The translations under genes and the position numbers were made by a program. Shown in pieces: positions 1 through 9,234 of a stretch of DNA of 64,000 nucleotides. The DNA lies in the NCBI RefSeq assembly GCF_019166065.1, contig NZ_JAHTBN010000001.1, positions 733,858-797,857 of the forward strand. The letters run 5' to 3'. Within the stretch, counting starts at the first letter, position 1. Each line of letters begins with the position of its first letter. The notes under the pieces were generated by a model that saw only the letters and a program-made list of their open reading frames with translations, ran no database searches and was not told the DNA's origin. Source of the DNA: Candidimonas humi (GTDB lineage: Bacteria > Pseudomonadota > Gammaproteobacteria > Burkholderiales > Burkholderiaceae_B).

Positions 1-585
1 GTGCGCGACCTGGCCGGGCCGCTGGACGGCAAGCGCGTGCTGGACGTGGGTTGCGGCGGCGGCATATTGGCCGAGAGCATGGCCGCCGAAGGAGCCATCG
101 TCACCGGCATAGACCTGGCCGAGAAATCGCTGCAGGTGGCGCGGCTGCACGGGCTGGAATCCGGCGTGGCCGCCACTTACCGGGCAATCAGCGCCGAACA
201 ACTGGCAGCCGAAGAGCCCGGCAGCTACGACATCGTCACCTGCATGGAAATGCTGGAACACGTGCCCGAGCCCGCCTCGGTGGTGGCTGCCTGCGCGCAC
301 CTGGCCAAGCCCGGGGGATGGGTGTTCTTCTCCACCCTGAACCGCAACACCAAGTCTTTCGTGCAGGCCATCCTGGGCGCCGAATACCTGTTGCGCCTGC
401 TGCCGCGCGGCACCCACAGTTACGAAAACTTCATCAAGCCCAGCGAACTGGCCGCCTGCGCCCGCCAGGCCGGGCTGGACGTGCTGCGCATGGCGGGCAT
501 GCGCTACAACCCCGTCACCGAACACTACAGCCTGAACGACGACACCTCGGTCAACTACCTGCTGGCCACGCGCCGCGTAGCCTAG
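1..585 (+). CDS. ubiG: Ubiquinone biosynthesis O-methyltransferase, 5'-truncated by window edge
   Basis: SAM-dependent methyltransferase for the two O-methylation steps of ubiquinone synthesis; cytoplasmic or membrane-associated. The 194 visible residues start just before SAM motif I (VLDVGCGGGILAE, residues 14-26). They continue with the acidic end of strand 2 (TGIDLAE), the MEMLEHVPEP segment and the FFSTLNRN strand typical of UbiG. Family members are about 230-240 residues, so roughly 40 N-terminal residues lie left of the window; the GTG at base 1 is probably an internal codon. It ends 16 bases before gph, the same order as in Bordetella-type genomes, where an ompA-like gene usually precedes. 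Family assignment is firm; the exact N-terminus cannot be seen. Confidence 0.93.
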   Translation: MRDLAGPLDGKRVLDVGCGGGILAESMAAEGAIVTGIDLAEKSLQVARLHGLESGVAATYRAISAEQLAAEEPGSYDIVTCMEMLEHVPEPASVVAACAHLAKPGGWVFFSTLNRNTKSFVQAILGAEYLLRLLPRGTHSYENFIKPSELAACARQAGLDVLRMAGMRYNPVTEHYSLNDDTSVNYLLATRRVA

Positions 586-601
586 TGCCGCCTCGAATTT
601 C

Positions 602-1267
602 ATGAAAACACTAATATTGTTCGACTTCGACGGCACCCTGGCCGATACCGCGCCCGACCTGGCCGCCGCCGCCAACAAGCAGCGCGCCCGCCAGGGGCTG
701 CCGCCCATGCCCTATGAAGCGCTGCGCCCCATGGCTTCGCAAGGCGCGCGCGGGCTGCTCAAGGCCAGCCTGGGCATGGACCCGGACCATCCCGACTATC
801 CGCGCTGGCGCCAGCAGTTCCTGGACGACTATGAACAGGACATGACCTCCCGCACCGAGCTGTTTCCGGGCGTCCCGGGGCTGCTCGACATCTTGAAAAG
901 CCACGGCTATGCCTGGGGCATCGTCACCAATAAAGTGGAATACCTGGCGCTGCCGCTGGTACGGCACCTGGGCCTGGACCGCGACTGCGCCGTCACCGTG
1001 GGCGGCGACACCACCGCGCACACCAAGCCGCACCCCGAGCCCCTGCTGCACGCGGCGCGCAGCGCCGGCGTGGCGCCGGCGCAATGCGTCTACGTGGGCG
1101 ACGACCAGCGCGACATCATCGCCGGGCGCGCAGCCGGCATGAGCACGGTCGTGGCGGCCTACGGCTACTGCGGCCGCGACACGGCCACGCAAGACTGGAA
1201 CGCCGACGCCATCGCCCACAGTCCCGAGGAAATCTGGGCTGTCGTGCAGCGACTGGCGGCAGCCTGA
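602..1267 (+). CDS. gph: Phosphoglycolate phosphatase, HAD superfamily
   Basis: HAD-type phosphatase of 221 residues. The expected role is removal of 2-phosphoglycolate produced by DNA repair or oxygenase activity; in some proteobacteria the paralogue MupP instead acts on MurNAc-6-phosphate, and this cannot be excluded. Motif I is FDFDGTLADT with nucleophile Asp8 and acid/base Asp10. Motif II is the TNK at 109-111, motif III Lys142 in TKPHPEP, and motif IV GDD at 166-168. An alpha-helical type-I cap lies between motifs I and II. Start ATG follows the ubiG stop by 16 bases, so the two are probably cotranscribed. Length is normal for the family. Confidence 0.9.
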   Translation: MKTLILFDFDGTLADTAPDLAAAANKQRARQGLPPMPYEALRPMASQGARGLLKASLGMDPDHPDYPRWRQQFLDDYEQDMTSRTELFPGVPGLLDILKSHGYAWGIVTNKVEYLALPLVRHLGLDRDCAVTVGGDTTAHTKPHPEPLLHAARSAGVAPAQCVYVGDDQRDIIAGRAAGMSTVVAAYGYCGRDTATQDWNADAIAHSPEEIWAVVQRLAAA

Positions 1268-1317
1268 CCCGCAAGAGCCCGGGCTTTCCCACACCGACAC
1301 ATCAGCAGAAACCCGCA

Positions 1318-2112
1318 ATGAACCAGCCTTCCATCGATCCCGCACAACTGGCCGAGATGGGCCGCTATGCAGAGGAAATCGCCACCGAGGCGCGCCAGAT
1401 CGCCCTGCAATGGTTCCGCCACCCGCTGGCCATAGACACCAAGGCCGACGAAAGCCCGGTCACCATCGCCGACCGCGAAGTCGAACAGGCGCTGCGCCGG
1501 GCCATCGGCCGGCGCTACCCCGGGCACGGCATTCTCGGCGAGGAATTCGGGCTCGACCATACCGATGCGGAATTCGTCTGGTCCATCGACCCCATAGACG
1601 GCACGCGCAGCTTTATTTCGGGCAACCCCTTGTGGGGCTCGCTGCTGGCGCTGCTGCATCGCGGCAGCCCGGTCTTCGGCCTGATCGACATCCCCGCCAC
1701 CGGCGAACGCTGGACCGGCATGCAGGGCCGCGCGGCCACTTTCGGCGGGCAGCCCTGCCGCACCCGCGACACGGCCACGCTCGACCGGGCCATACTCTAT
1801 GCCACCGCGCCCGAGATCTTCAATGCCGAAGAATTCCGCGCCTTTGAAAAACTGACGAGCTCCGTCTACCTGCGCCGCTACGGCGGCGACTGCTACAGCT
1901 ACGGGCTGCTGGCCGCCGGCCACATCGACCTGGTCATGGAAGCCGGGCTGCAGCCCTACGACTACCTGGCGCTGGCGCCGGTCATCACCGCCGCCGGCGG
2001 GGTCATCACCGACTGGCAGGGCTGCCCGCTGCACATGGGCTCCGGCGGCCAGGTGCTGGCCGCGGCCAACCCTGCCCTGCACGCGCAGGCACTGGAGCGC
2101 ATAGTCGCATAG
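1318..2112 (+). CDS. hisN: Histidinol-phosphatase-like inositol monophosphatase family protein
   Basis: Mg2+-dependent phosphatase of 264 residues in the inositol monophosphatase superfamily, closest in pattern to the HisN-type histidinol-phosphate phosphatases. Metal ligands seen are the GEEFG pair (Glu75/76), the SIDPIDGTRSF motif (Asp91, Asp94) and the C-terminal QPYDYLALAP motif (Asp225). The start ATG at 1318 is chosen because it opens the family's N-terminal helix; upstream in-frame sequence runs back into gph in another frame. It lies 50 bases after gph and may be cotranscribed. Substrate could be histidinol phosphate (histidine synthesis), inositol phosphate or 3'-phosphoadenosine phosphate; only the family is certain. 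Confidence 0.82.
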   Translation: MNQPSIDPAQLAEMGRYAEEIATEARQIALQWFRHPLAIDTKADESPVTIADREVEQALRRAIGRRYPGHGILGEEFGLDHTDAEFVWSIDPIDGTRSFISGNPLWGSLLALLHRGSPVFGLIDIPATGERWTGMQGRAATFGGQPCRTRDTATLDRAILYATAPEIFNAEEFRAFEKLTSSVYLRRYGGDCYSYGLLAAGHIDLVMEAGLQPYDYLALAPVITAAGGVITDWQGCPLHMGSGGQVLAAANPALHAQALERIVA

Positions 2113-2194
2113 GCGCCACGGGCCGGACGCGGCCGAGACAGATCGCTTGCTGCACAGAAACACCTCACCATCACTGCAAGGCCGGGGGACTAAC

Positions 2195-3580
2195 ATGCAA
2201 GAGCGCGACATCCGCAGCACCGAAGAGGCCATCGATTTCGTACGGGCCAGCGGCCTGTCGCATTTCAAGATCGGCCTGTCCGACATCGACGGCATCATGC
2301 GCGGCAAGTACATGCGCAAGCACAAGTTCCTGTCGGCGCTGGAATCTGGCCTGGGTTTCTGCGACGTGGTGATGGGCTGGGATTCGAACGACGCCATGTA
2401 CGACAATGTGCGCTACACCGGCTGGCATACCGCCTACCCCGACACGCAGGTGCGCATCGATCCCGCATCCTGCCGCCGCCTGCCGCTGGAACAGGGCCCG
2501 AATGGCGAGGACATGCTGTTCTTCATTGCCGAGCTCGACGGCAAGGCGGCCTCCATCTGTCCGCGCCGCCTGCTGCACCGCATGGTCGACAAGGCGCGCG
2601 ACATGGGCTTCGAAGCCGACGCGGCGCTGGAATACGAATTCTTCATGTTCAACGAAACGCCTAAGTCGGTGCGCAAGAAAAACTATCGCGACCTGGAAAC
2701 CTGGACGCCCGGCAATTTCGGCTACTCGGTGCTGCGCAGCACCGTCAATGCCGACTTCTATACCCAACTGGTCGAGCTCACCGAACAGATGGACATGCCC
2801 ATCGAAGGGCTGCACACCGAAACCGGGCCGGGCGTGCTGGAGGCGGCGCTGGAGGTCGACGCCATCGCCAATGCCGCCGACAAAGGCTTTCTGTTCAAGA
2901 CATTCTGCAAGGCATTGGCCGAACGCAACGGCCTGATGGCTACCTTCATGGCCAAGTGGTCGCCCGAATACTCGGGCCAGAGCGGCCATATCCACCTGTC
3001 CCTGCGCGACGCGGCCAGCGGACACAATGTGTTCTACGACGCGCGCGGCGAGCACAGCATGAGCCGCATCCAGCGCCGCTTCCTGGCCGGGGTGCAGCGC
3101 TACCTGCCGGAATTCATGGCCATGTATGCCCAGACCATCAACAGCTACTCGCGCCTGGTGCCGGGGTACTGGGCGCCGCTGGACGCGACCTGGGGCGTGG
3201 AAAACCGCACCACGGCGCTGCGCGTCATACCCGGCTCGGAAAAATCGCAGCGCATCGAAGTGCGCATCGGCTCGGCCGATGCCAACCCGTACCTGGCGCT
3301 GGCCGCCGCCCTGGGCTCGGGCCTGGCCGGCATCGAGCAAGGCCTCGATCCCGACCCGATGGTCACGGGCAATGCCTACACCCAGGCCTTTCCCGCGCAC
3401 CAAAAGCTGCCCGCCACGCTCTGGGACGCGGCGCAGCGCCTGCGCCAGTCGCAGGCCGCAAGCGCATTGTTCGGCAACGACTTCGTCGAACACTTTGCCG
3501 CCACCCGCGAATGGGAAGAGCGCCAGTTCCGCCGCCACGTGACCGACTGGGAACTGGCGCGCTATTTCGAGATCATCTGA
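2195..3580 (+). CDS. Glutamine synthetase-like gamma-glutamyl ligase
   Basis: GlnA-fold ATP-dependent ligase of 461 residues, the type that joins glutamate to amines or amino-alcohols (PuuA, GlnA3/GlnA4 relatives) rather than to ammonia. Visible features are an N-terminal beta-grasp region with DIDGIMRGKYM, the Glu ligands in EYEFFMF and HTETGPG, the nucleotide/glutamate signature WSPEYSGQSGHIHLS, and the catalytic arginine region ENRTTALRV. The start at 2195 is preceded by GGGGGAC; a longer frame from 2147 has no sequence resembling the family. It is followed by an aldehyde dehydrogenase and an Fe-alcohol dehydrogenase on the same strand, which argues that the gamma-glutamylated product is then oxidised at a terminal alcohol. 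Ammonia assimilation is unlikely. Confidence 0.85.
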   Translation: MQERDIRSTEEAIDFVRASGLSHFKIGLSDIDGIMRGKYMRKHKFLSALESGLGFCDVVMGWDSNDAMYDNVRYTGWHTAYPDTQVRIDPASCRRLPLEQGPNGEDMLFFIAELDGKAASICPRRLLHRMVDKARDMGFEADAALEYEFFMFNETPKSVRKKNYRDLETWTPGNFGYSVLRSTVNADFYTQLVELTEQMDMPIEGLHTETGPGVLEAALEVDAIANAADKGFLFKTFCKALAERNGLMATFMAKWSPEYSGQSGHIHLSLRDAASGHNVFYDARGEHSMSRIQRRFLAGVQRYLPEFMAMYAQTINSYSRLVPGYWAPLDATWGVENRTTALRVIPGSEKSQRIEVRIGSADANPYLALAAALGSGLAGIEQGLDPDPMVTGNAYTQAFPAHQKLPATLWDAAQRLRQSQAASALFGNDFVEHFAATREWEERQFRRHVTDWELARYFEII

Positions 3581-3629
3581 GCCGCCCGCGCTCGCATACT
3601 GCCCCAACAATCGGCCCCACAGGAATCCC

Positions 3630-5018
3630 ATGTCCTCCGAATTCATCACCATCAGTCCCATCGACGGGCAGGAACTGCTGCGCCGCGCCTACACCTCCGA
3701 GGCCGAGATCGCCGCCGTGCTGGCCCGCGCCCGCAATGCCCAGCGCGCCTGGAAGCACGTGCCGCTGGCCGAGCGCTGCCTGGCCGTCGGCGCCGCGGTC
3801 GAACGCTTCGTGCGCGACAAGGACGAGATCGCCGAAGCCATCACGCGCCAGATGGGACGGCCGCTGCGCTACACGCCCGGCGAGGTCGCGGGCTTCGAAG
3901 AACGCGCGCGCCACATGATCGCCATCGCGCCGCAGGCCTTGGCGCCGCTGGACCTGCCGCCCAAGGAAGGCTACAGGCGCTATATCGCGCGCGAGCCGAT
4001 GGGCGTGGCGCTGACCATAGCGCCATGGAACTATCCGCTGCTGACCGCCGTCAACAGCATCGTGCCCGCGCTGGTGGCCGGCAACGCCGTGATCCTCAAG
4101 CATTCCAGCCAGACCCCGCTGTGCGCCGAAATCATGCATCGAGCATTCATCCAGGCCGGCCTGCCCGAGGGCGTATTCCAGTATGTGCACGCCGCGCACG
4201 CCACGGTGCAGCGCATGATCCAGGCGCCCGAGGTGGACTATGTGTCCTTCACCGGCTCGGTCTCCGGCGGCAAGGCCGTCGAGGCCGCGGCGGCGGGCCG
4301 CTACATAGGCACGGGGCTGGAACTGGGCGGCAACGATCCGGCCTACGTGCGCGCCGACGCCGATCTGGCGCAGGCCGCACAGTCCGTCGTCGACGGGGCC
4401 TACTTCAATTCGGGCCAATCCTGTTGCGGCATACAGCGCATTTATGTCGAACGGCGCGTCTATCCGGAATTCGTGGAGCGCGCCGTCGCGCTGGCCAGCC
4501 AGTACGTGCTGGGCAACCCGCTGGATCCCGCCACCACGCTGGGGCCGATGGTGCGCGCATCCGCCGCGCGCGAGGTGCGCGGCATGCTGCGCGAAGCGCT
4601 GGACAAGGGCGCGCGCAATCTCATCGATGCGTCCCGTTTCGGCATGGCGCGCGACGATACGGCCTATATGGCGCCGGCCCTGCTGGTCGACGTGGACCAC
4701 GGCATGTCGGTCATGAACCAGGAATGCTTCGGGCCGGTGGCCGGCATCATGCCGGTCGACAGCGACATGCAGGCGGTCGAGCTGATGAACGACAGCCCCT
4801 ACGGGCTGAGCGCCGCGGTCTTCACGCGCGATACCGAGGCCGCGCTGCGCATCGGGCAGCACGTGGAAACAGGCACATTTTTCATGAACCGCTGCGATTA
4901 CCTGGATCCGGCCCTGGCCTGGACAGGCATCAAGAACAGCGGGCGCGGCGTGTCCCTGTCCGTGCTGGGCTATGAGGCCCTGACCCGGGCCAAATCCTTC
5001 CATCTGCGCCTGCTGTAG
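3630..5018 (+). CDS. NAD(P)-dependent aldehyde dehydrogenase
   Basis: Aldehyde dehydrogenase of 462 residues, oxidising an aldehyde to the acid with NAD(P)+. The fold markers are complete: PWNYP (oxyanion Asn134), the cofactor loop FTGSVSGG, general base Glu231 in ELGGNDP, and the catalytic cysteine in GQSCC (Cys265, with a second Cys at 266). It lies 49 bases after the GS-like ligase and 14 bases before the Fe-alcohol dehydrogenase, so the three look like one operon. In that setting its likely substrate is a gamma-glutamylated amino-aldehyde; a general succinate-semialdehyde-type activity is the alternative. The family call is firm, the substrate inferred. Confidence 0.88.
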   Translation: MSSEFITISPIDGQELLRRAYTSEAEIAAVLARARNAQRAWKHVPLAERCLAVGAAVERFVRDKDEIAEAITRQMGRPLRYTPGEVAGFEERARHMIAIAPQALAPLDLPPKEGYRRYIAREPMGVALTIAPWNYPLLTAVNSIVPALVAGNAVILKHSSQTPLCAEIMHRAFIQAGLPEGVFQYVHAAHATVQRMIQAPEVDYVSFTGSVSGGKAVEAAAAGRYIGTGLELGGNDPAYVRADADLAQAAQSVVDGAYFNSGQSCCGIQRIYVERRVYPEFVERAVALASQYVLGNPLDPATTLGPMVRASAAREVRGMLREALDKGARNLIDASRFGMARDDTAYMAPALLVDVDHGMSVMNQECFGPVAGIMPVDSDMQAVELMNDSPYGLSAAVFTRDTEAALRIGQHVETGTFFMNRCDYLDPALAWTGIKNSGRGVSLSVLGYEALTRAKSFHLRLL

Positions 5019-5032
5019 CAAGCCGAACCGCC

Positions 5033-6208
5033 ATGACCGCCGATTACCCTTCGCTGCACGCCAACTGGAACTATCCCACCGCAATCAAGGCGGGGCCCGG
5101 CCGTATCGCCGAATTGCCCGCGCTGTGCGCCGCGCAAGGCATGCGCCGCCCGCTGCTGGTGACCGACCCGGGGCTCGCGCCGCAGCCCATGGTGGGCCTG
5201 GCGCTGCAAGGCTGCCACGAGGCGGGCCTGGAAGGCGCGCTGTTCTCGGCCATCAAGAGCAACCCCACCGGCGGCAATGTCGAGGACGGTGTGCGGGCCT
5301 ACAGGCAAGGCGGCCACGACGGCGTGATCGCTTTCGGCGGCGGCTCGGCGCTGGACGCGGCCAAGGCGATCGCCCTGCTGGCCGGCCAGAGCCGCCCGCT
5401 GTGGGACTTCGAAGACATAGGCGAGAACTACCTGCGCGCCGACGCTGCGGCGATAGCACCGGTCGTGGCCGTGCCGACCACTGCCGGCACCGGCTCCGAG
5501 GTGGGGCGCGCCTCAGTCATCACCGACGAACAGGCACACGTCAAGCGCATCATCTTCCACCCGCGCATGCTGCCGGGCGCAGTCATACTCGACGCCGAGC
5601 TGTGCGCAGGCCTGCCGGCCATGCTGACCGCGGCCACGGGCATGGATGCCCTGTCGCACAATCTCGAAGCGCTGTGCTCGCCCATGCACCACCCGATGGC
5701 GCACGGCATCGCGATCGAAGGCATACGCCTGGTGCAGCGCTACCTGCCGGACGCGGTGCGCGACGGCTCGGACATCGAGGCGCGCCATCATATGCTGGTG
5801 GCCTCCAGCATGGGCGCCACCGCCTTCCAGAAAGGCCTGGGCGCCATGCACGCGCTGGCCCACCCCCTGGGCGCGCTATACGACGCCCATCATGGCATGC
5901 TCAACGCCATACTCATGCCCTACGTGCTCAAGGCCAACCGTGCTGCCATCGAGCATCGCATTGCCGCGCTGGCGCGCTACATGGACTTGCCCGCCGCCAG
6001 TTTCGACGGCTTCCTGCAATGGGTGCTGGACCTGCGTGCCTCGATAGGCATTCCCCACAGCCTGGCCGAAATCGGCATTCCCGCCGGGCGCTGCGCCGAG
6101 ATAGGCGTAATGGCGGCAGCCGACGGCTCGGCCGCCACCAACCCCATCCCCTATAGCCCCGAACAATATGCGCATATCCTGGAGCACGCCCTGGCCGGAA
6201 CACTCTGA
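5033..6208 (+). CDS. Iron-containing alcohol dehydrogenase
   Basis: Group III (Fe-type) alcohol dehydrogenase of 391 residues. The dinucleotide-binding GGGSALDAAKA motif is near residues 100-110, followed by the TTAGTGSE segment. The metal ligands lie in TGMDALSHNLEA and in the C-terminal HALAHPLGALYDAHHG region (Asp plus three His). The ATG at 5033 comes 14 bases after the aldehyde dehydrogenase stop. Placed last in the operon, it fits oxidation of a gamma-glutamylated amino-alcohol such as gamma-glutamyl-ethanolamide to the aldehyde, which the preceding enzyme would take to the acid. The reverse reaction, reducing an aldehyde, is also possible for this family. Confidence 0.87.
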   Translation: MTADYPSLHANWNYPTAIKAGPGRIAELPALCAAQGMRRPLLVTDPGLAPQPMVGLALQGCHEAGLEGALFSAIKSNPTGGNVEDGVRAYRQGGHDGVIAFGGGSALDAAKAIALLAGQSRPLWDFEDIGENYLRADAAAIAPVVAVPTTAGTGSEVGRASVITDEQAHVKRIIFHPRMLPGAVILDAELCAGLPAMLTAATGMDALSHNLEALCSPMHHPMAHGIAIEGIRLVQRYLPDAVRDGSDIEARHHMLVASSMGATAFQKGLGAMHALAHPLGALYDAHHGMLNAILMPYVLKANRAAIEHRIAALARYMDLPAASFDGFLQWVLDLRASIGIPHSLAEIGIPAGRCAEIGVMAAADGSAATNPIPYSPEQYAHILEHALAGTL

Positions 6209-6358
6209 GCCATTGGGCAAGACACGGTCCCCAGCGGATACCGCGGGCCGAGGCTGCACGGCGGCGGCCTTTGCCGGGCTGCCGCAAATCTTGCTTGCAG
6301 ATTTTCACAATATGCCGGATGCGGTTCCCGCGCCGATATGGCGCCGTTTACAGGCCAT

Positions 6359-6378
6359 GCACGGGCGACGCCCCGTGC
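6359..6378. terminator. GC-rich hairpin downstream of the GS-like operon
   Basis: Perfect 7-bp stem GCACGGG/CCCGTGC with a 6-base loop, about 150 bases after the Fe-alcohol dehydrogenase stop and 76 bases before the next gene. There is no T-run, so intrinsic termination is uncertain. The rest of 6209-6454 shows no gene. Confidence 0.3.
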
Positions 6379-6454
6379 GAGTGAGGTCCTGCAGGCCCCC
6401 AGCATCGCACCGCTGCAGGTAAAGTAGCGAAGCCGAAACAAAATACCGCCAGCC

Positions 6455-9226
6455 ATGCCCCGATCCAGGTCCAGATCCATGCCCGCCGCAACCGTCCGGA
6501 TGCCGTGGCTCGCATGGACGAACCGGATCGCCCGAGGCATGGCCGCCACGGCCTGCGTGCTGCTGGCCGGCCCGGTCGCGGCCATGGCGGCCACGGCAGC
6601 CCCCGCCCCTGCAGCAACGCCGGCAGCCTCCGGGCCACGCTATGCGCTGTGCGATACCTATTGCGCGCTGGTCGACGAGCATGGCGCGCTGGTCTCGAGG
6701 CGCCTGTACGAACACGTAGAGTCGTTCGACGGGCCGGTGGCGCTCTATACCTACCAGGGGCGCAGCGGCGCCATCGATGCCGACGGCCATACCCTCGTGC
6801 CGCCCGTCTATAAAACGCTGTATGTCGTGCAGGACCAACCGTTCTTGCTCGCCGAGGCCGATATGCCGGCCGGCGCAACTGCGGCGTCGTCGCCCGCACC
6901 GGTCAAGGACGACGATAGCGCCGAGCGCAGCAATGCCAGCAGCGGTAGCGGTAGCGACGGTAGCAGTAGCAGTAGCAGTAGCAGTAGCAGTAGCGATGGT
7001 AAGGTCGTAGCGCCCGCGCCGCCAAGGCCCGTCGCGGAATATGTTCTTTATGATTTCCACGGCCGCGTGGTGCTGGCGCGCAACGGCAATATGGTGGGCG
7101 CATGGCAGGGCCACCCTTATTACCACGACTGCCCGAGCCCCGACGCGCCCGCCTCGGCCTGCAGCTACGTGTTCGTCGACGGCCATGGCAAGCCTGCGCT
7201 GCGGCTGGCCTACTTTTTGCCGGTCGACGACACCCTGGCGCCCGCCTCGCGCGACGGCAAGCATTTCGGCTATATCGGACCGAAGCTGGAATTCGTGGTC
7301 GCGCCCACCTATGCCGGCGCAAATCCGTTCGAGGGCAACTATGCCAGGATCTCGACCACGCAAGGCGCCGGCCTGATAGACCGCTGGGGCCGCGTGATCG
7401 CCCCACCCGGGCGCTACGCGGGGATCTACCCGGACGGGGACAGCCTGCTCATTACCGCCTTCCCATCCGGCGAACGCCATTGCGCCCACTATCTGCGCGA
7501 CGACGGATCGCGCGTGCCGCTACCCGCCGGCCTGTGCCCCTATGACGCAGGCCGCAGCCGCGCGCTGGGCTACGCCCTGGTCACGGGACCGCAAGGCCTG
7601 GGCGCCGTGGACATCTCCGGGCGCCTGCTCATTGCTGCGACCCATACTCGCCTGCTGCCACTGGATGCCGGCCATCTCGCCTACTCGGACTCCGACTCCG
7701 GCAATACCGCCCCGCGCTATGGCGTGCTGGACACCTTGGGCAAGCCGACGCTGGCCATGCGATACCTGGACATCAAGGCCGGCCCCGCCGGCACGCTCAT
7801 CGTCCGCGACAGTTCCGGCTGGGGGCTGGCAAACCCGGCAGGCAAATGGCTGGTGCCGCCGCAATACGCGGACGTGCGCGTGCTGTCGCCGCAATTGCTG
7901 TCGTTCAAGGTAGCGGCCCATGACGGACACGGCGCAATCCAAGTGCTGTTCAGACCCGACGGCACGCGCCTGCCCGACACCAGCCTGTACGAACCGGAGG
8001 GCGTGCGAGAGCTCGGCAATCGGCAGTTCGCATGGAAGATCTACGGCCCCGACAGGCAGACCGGACTGATAGGCACCGACGGCCATCTGATCGTTCCGTT
8101 GCAGCGATTCTCCGGCGACCCGCGGCCCCTGGGGGATGGATGGTGGCTCATACATCGCGACACCCCGCAAGGCGCGCAGGACCAGGTATATGACGCCCAT
8201 GGCGCACGCGTGACGGAGCTGGCGCCTTATACATCGATCTCGCCCTTCGTACATGGCGCGGCCACGGCGCGCACCCACGATGGCGACGCAGTGCTGATCG
8301 ATCGCGGCGGGCATGTGCTGGCGAGCTACGCCGCGCTGTTTCCGCTGTACACCGATGCCGCCCGGGGCGACGCCGTGATCGAACAGACCCTGGACCGCTG
8401 CTACGTCGCCGACCCGGCAGCCGAACCCGCTCCAGCCGCAGCGCAGGATGCCGCGGACCACGCGATCTGCGCCGACCCGGCGCTGCGCGCACTGTCGCGC
8501 GCCACGGAAAAAGCCTATTACGGCGCGCAGTCCGGCCCCTGCGTGCCGCAGGATTTCATGGCGCTGCGCCGGCCGTACGACAAGGAACTGGCGCAATGCC
8601 GCGACAGCGCCTGCCTGGAACACGCCATGCGCGCTTTCCAGGCGCGCCTGGCCGACACGGCCCGGCAATGCGCCCAGTCTCCTGCAACGCTGAAATGGCT
8701 GGACCGCCCGGTGGAGCCCGCGCTGCGCGTACGCTTGCGGCGCCTGATCGTACAGCACGGCAAGAATTTCGAAGCGGACCCCGGTTCGGAAACGGACAAC
8801 AGCCCGGAAGAGAACAAGCCGGAAGAAGACGGGCTTGTATTCCATGCCTTGAGCCTGGACGGCCGCGCAGCAGTCCTCGCCGTCCAGCAAAATGATGCGC
8901 ACAACGCTCCCTTCTGGCTGCTATTGCGCGACCGGCCCGGCAAGGGCGAGCCGCCGCAATGGCGTATCGTGCTGGAAAACTACGGCGGCTACCTGCGGCC
9001 GCTGGAAGGCACCGACGCCGTCCACAATGGGCTGCCCGTGCTGCGCACCCAGCAGCACGTAAGCTGCTGCGAACACCAGGTGGATTATTACGCCTACGAC
9101 GGGCGACGCTATGCACCCAGCCTGCAATGCACCCAGCTTTACGATGGGGACAGCCCGGTGTTGCTGTGCGGCGACGCGGCCCCGGCAGGCCCCGATTCTG
9201 CAGCAGCGCAAGAACAAGAAAACTGA
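6455..9226 (+). CDS. Exported WG-repeat protein with LprI-like C-terminal region
   Basis: Large exported protein of 923 residues, function unknown. The N-terminus carries a signal-like segment (basic WTNRIARG, then the hydrophobic stretch ending AAMA near residue 46). Two further in-frame ATGs at 6479 and 6500 keep this signal, and the one at 6479 has the better ribosome site (AGGT 9 bases upstream), so the start is uncertain. Much of the body shows weak WG-type repeats (GLIDRWGRVIAPP, GWGLANPAGKWLVPP, GLIGTDGHLIVPL). A Ser-rich linker at about residues 155-185 is encoded by a hexamer DNA repeat. Residues around 665-735, with spaced cysteines and the pattern CRDSACLEHAM, resemble the LprI/DUF1311 lysozyme-inhibitor domain. 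It sits 8 bases before the next exported protein, so they likely share an operon. Confidence 0.7.
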   Translation: MPRSRSRSMPAATVRMPWLAWTNRIARGMAATACVLLAGPVAAMAATAAPAPAATPAASGPRYALCDTYCALVDEHGALVSRRLYEHVESFDGPVALYTYQGRSGAIDADGHTLVPPVYKTLYVVQDQPFLLAEADMPAGATAASSPAPVKDDDSAERSNASSGSGSDGSSSSSSSSSSSDGKVVAPAPPRPVAEYVLYDFHGRVVLARNGNMVGAWQGHPYYHDCPSPDAPASACSYVFVDGHGKPALRLAYFLPVDDTLAPASRDGKHFGYIGPKLEFVVAPTYAGANPFEGNYARISTTQGAGLIDRWGRVIAPPGRYAGIYPDGDSLLITAFPSGERHCAHYLRDDGSRVPLPAGLCPYDAGRSRALGYALVTGPQGLGAVDISGRLLIAATHTRLLPLDAGHLAYSDSDSGNTAPRYGVLDTLGKPTLAMRYLDIKAGPAGTLIVRDSSGWGLANPAGKWLVPPQYADVRVLSPQLLSFKVAAHDGHGAIQVLFRPDGTRLPDTSLYEPEGVRELGNRQFAWKIYGPDRQTGLIGTDGHLIVPLQRFSGDPRPLGDGWWLIHRDTPQGAQDQVYDAHGARVTELAPYTSISPFVHGAATARTHDGDAVLIDRGGHVLASYAALFPLYTDAARGDAVIEQTLDRCYVADPAAEPAPAAAQDAADHAICADPALRALSRATEKAYYGAQSGPCVPQDFMALRRPYDKELAQCRDSACLEHAMRAFQARLADTARQCAQSPATLKWLDRPVEPALRVRLRRLIVQHGKNFEADPGSETDNSPEENKPEEDGLVFHALSLDGRAAVLAVQQNDAHNAPFWLLLRDRPGKGEPPQWRIVLENYGGYLRPLEGTDAVHNGLPVLRTQQHVSCCEHQVDYYAYDGRRYAPSLQCTQLYDGDSPVLLCGDAAPAGPDSAAAQEQEN
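6961..6994 (+). repeat. Coding hexanucleotide repeat (TAGCAG)x5
   Basis: Five perfect TAGCAG units plus TAGC. In frame this encodes alternating AGC/AGT serines in a flexible linker. Because the unit is 6 bases, slippage would change linker length by two residues without shifting the frame. Confidence 0.9.
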
Positions 9227-9234
9227 CTCCGACC

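Noticed and set aside
2171..5084. Long minus-strand frames opposite the GS-like ligase and aldehyde dehydrogenase
   Set aside because: High-GC shadow frames; the plus-strand genes carry full catalytic motifs.
6961..6994. Phase-variable repeat
   Set aside because: The unit is six bases, so slippage does not shift the reading frame; length variation only.
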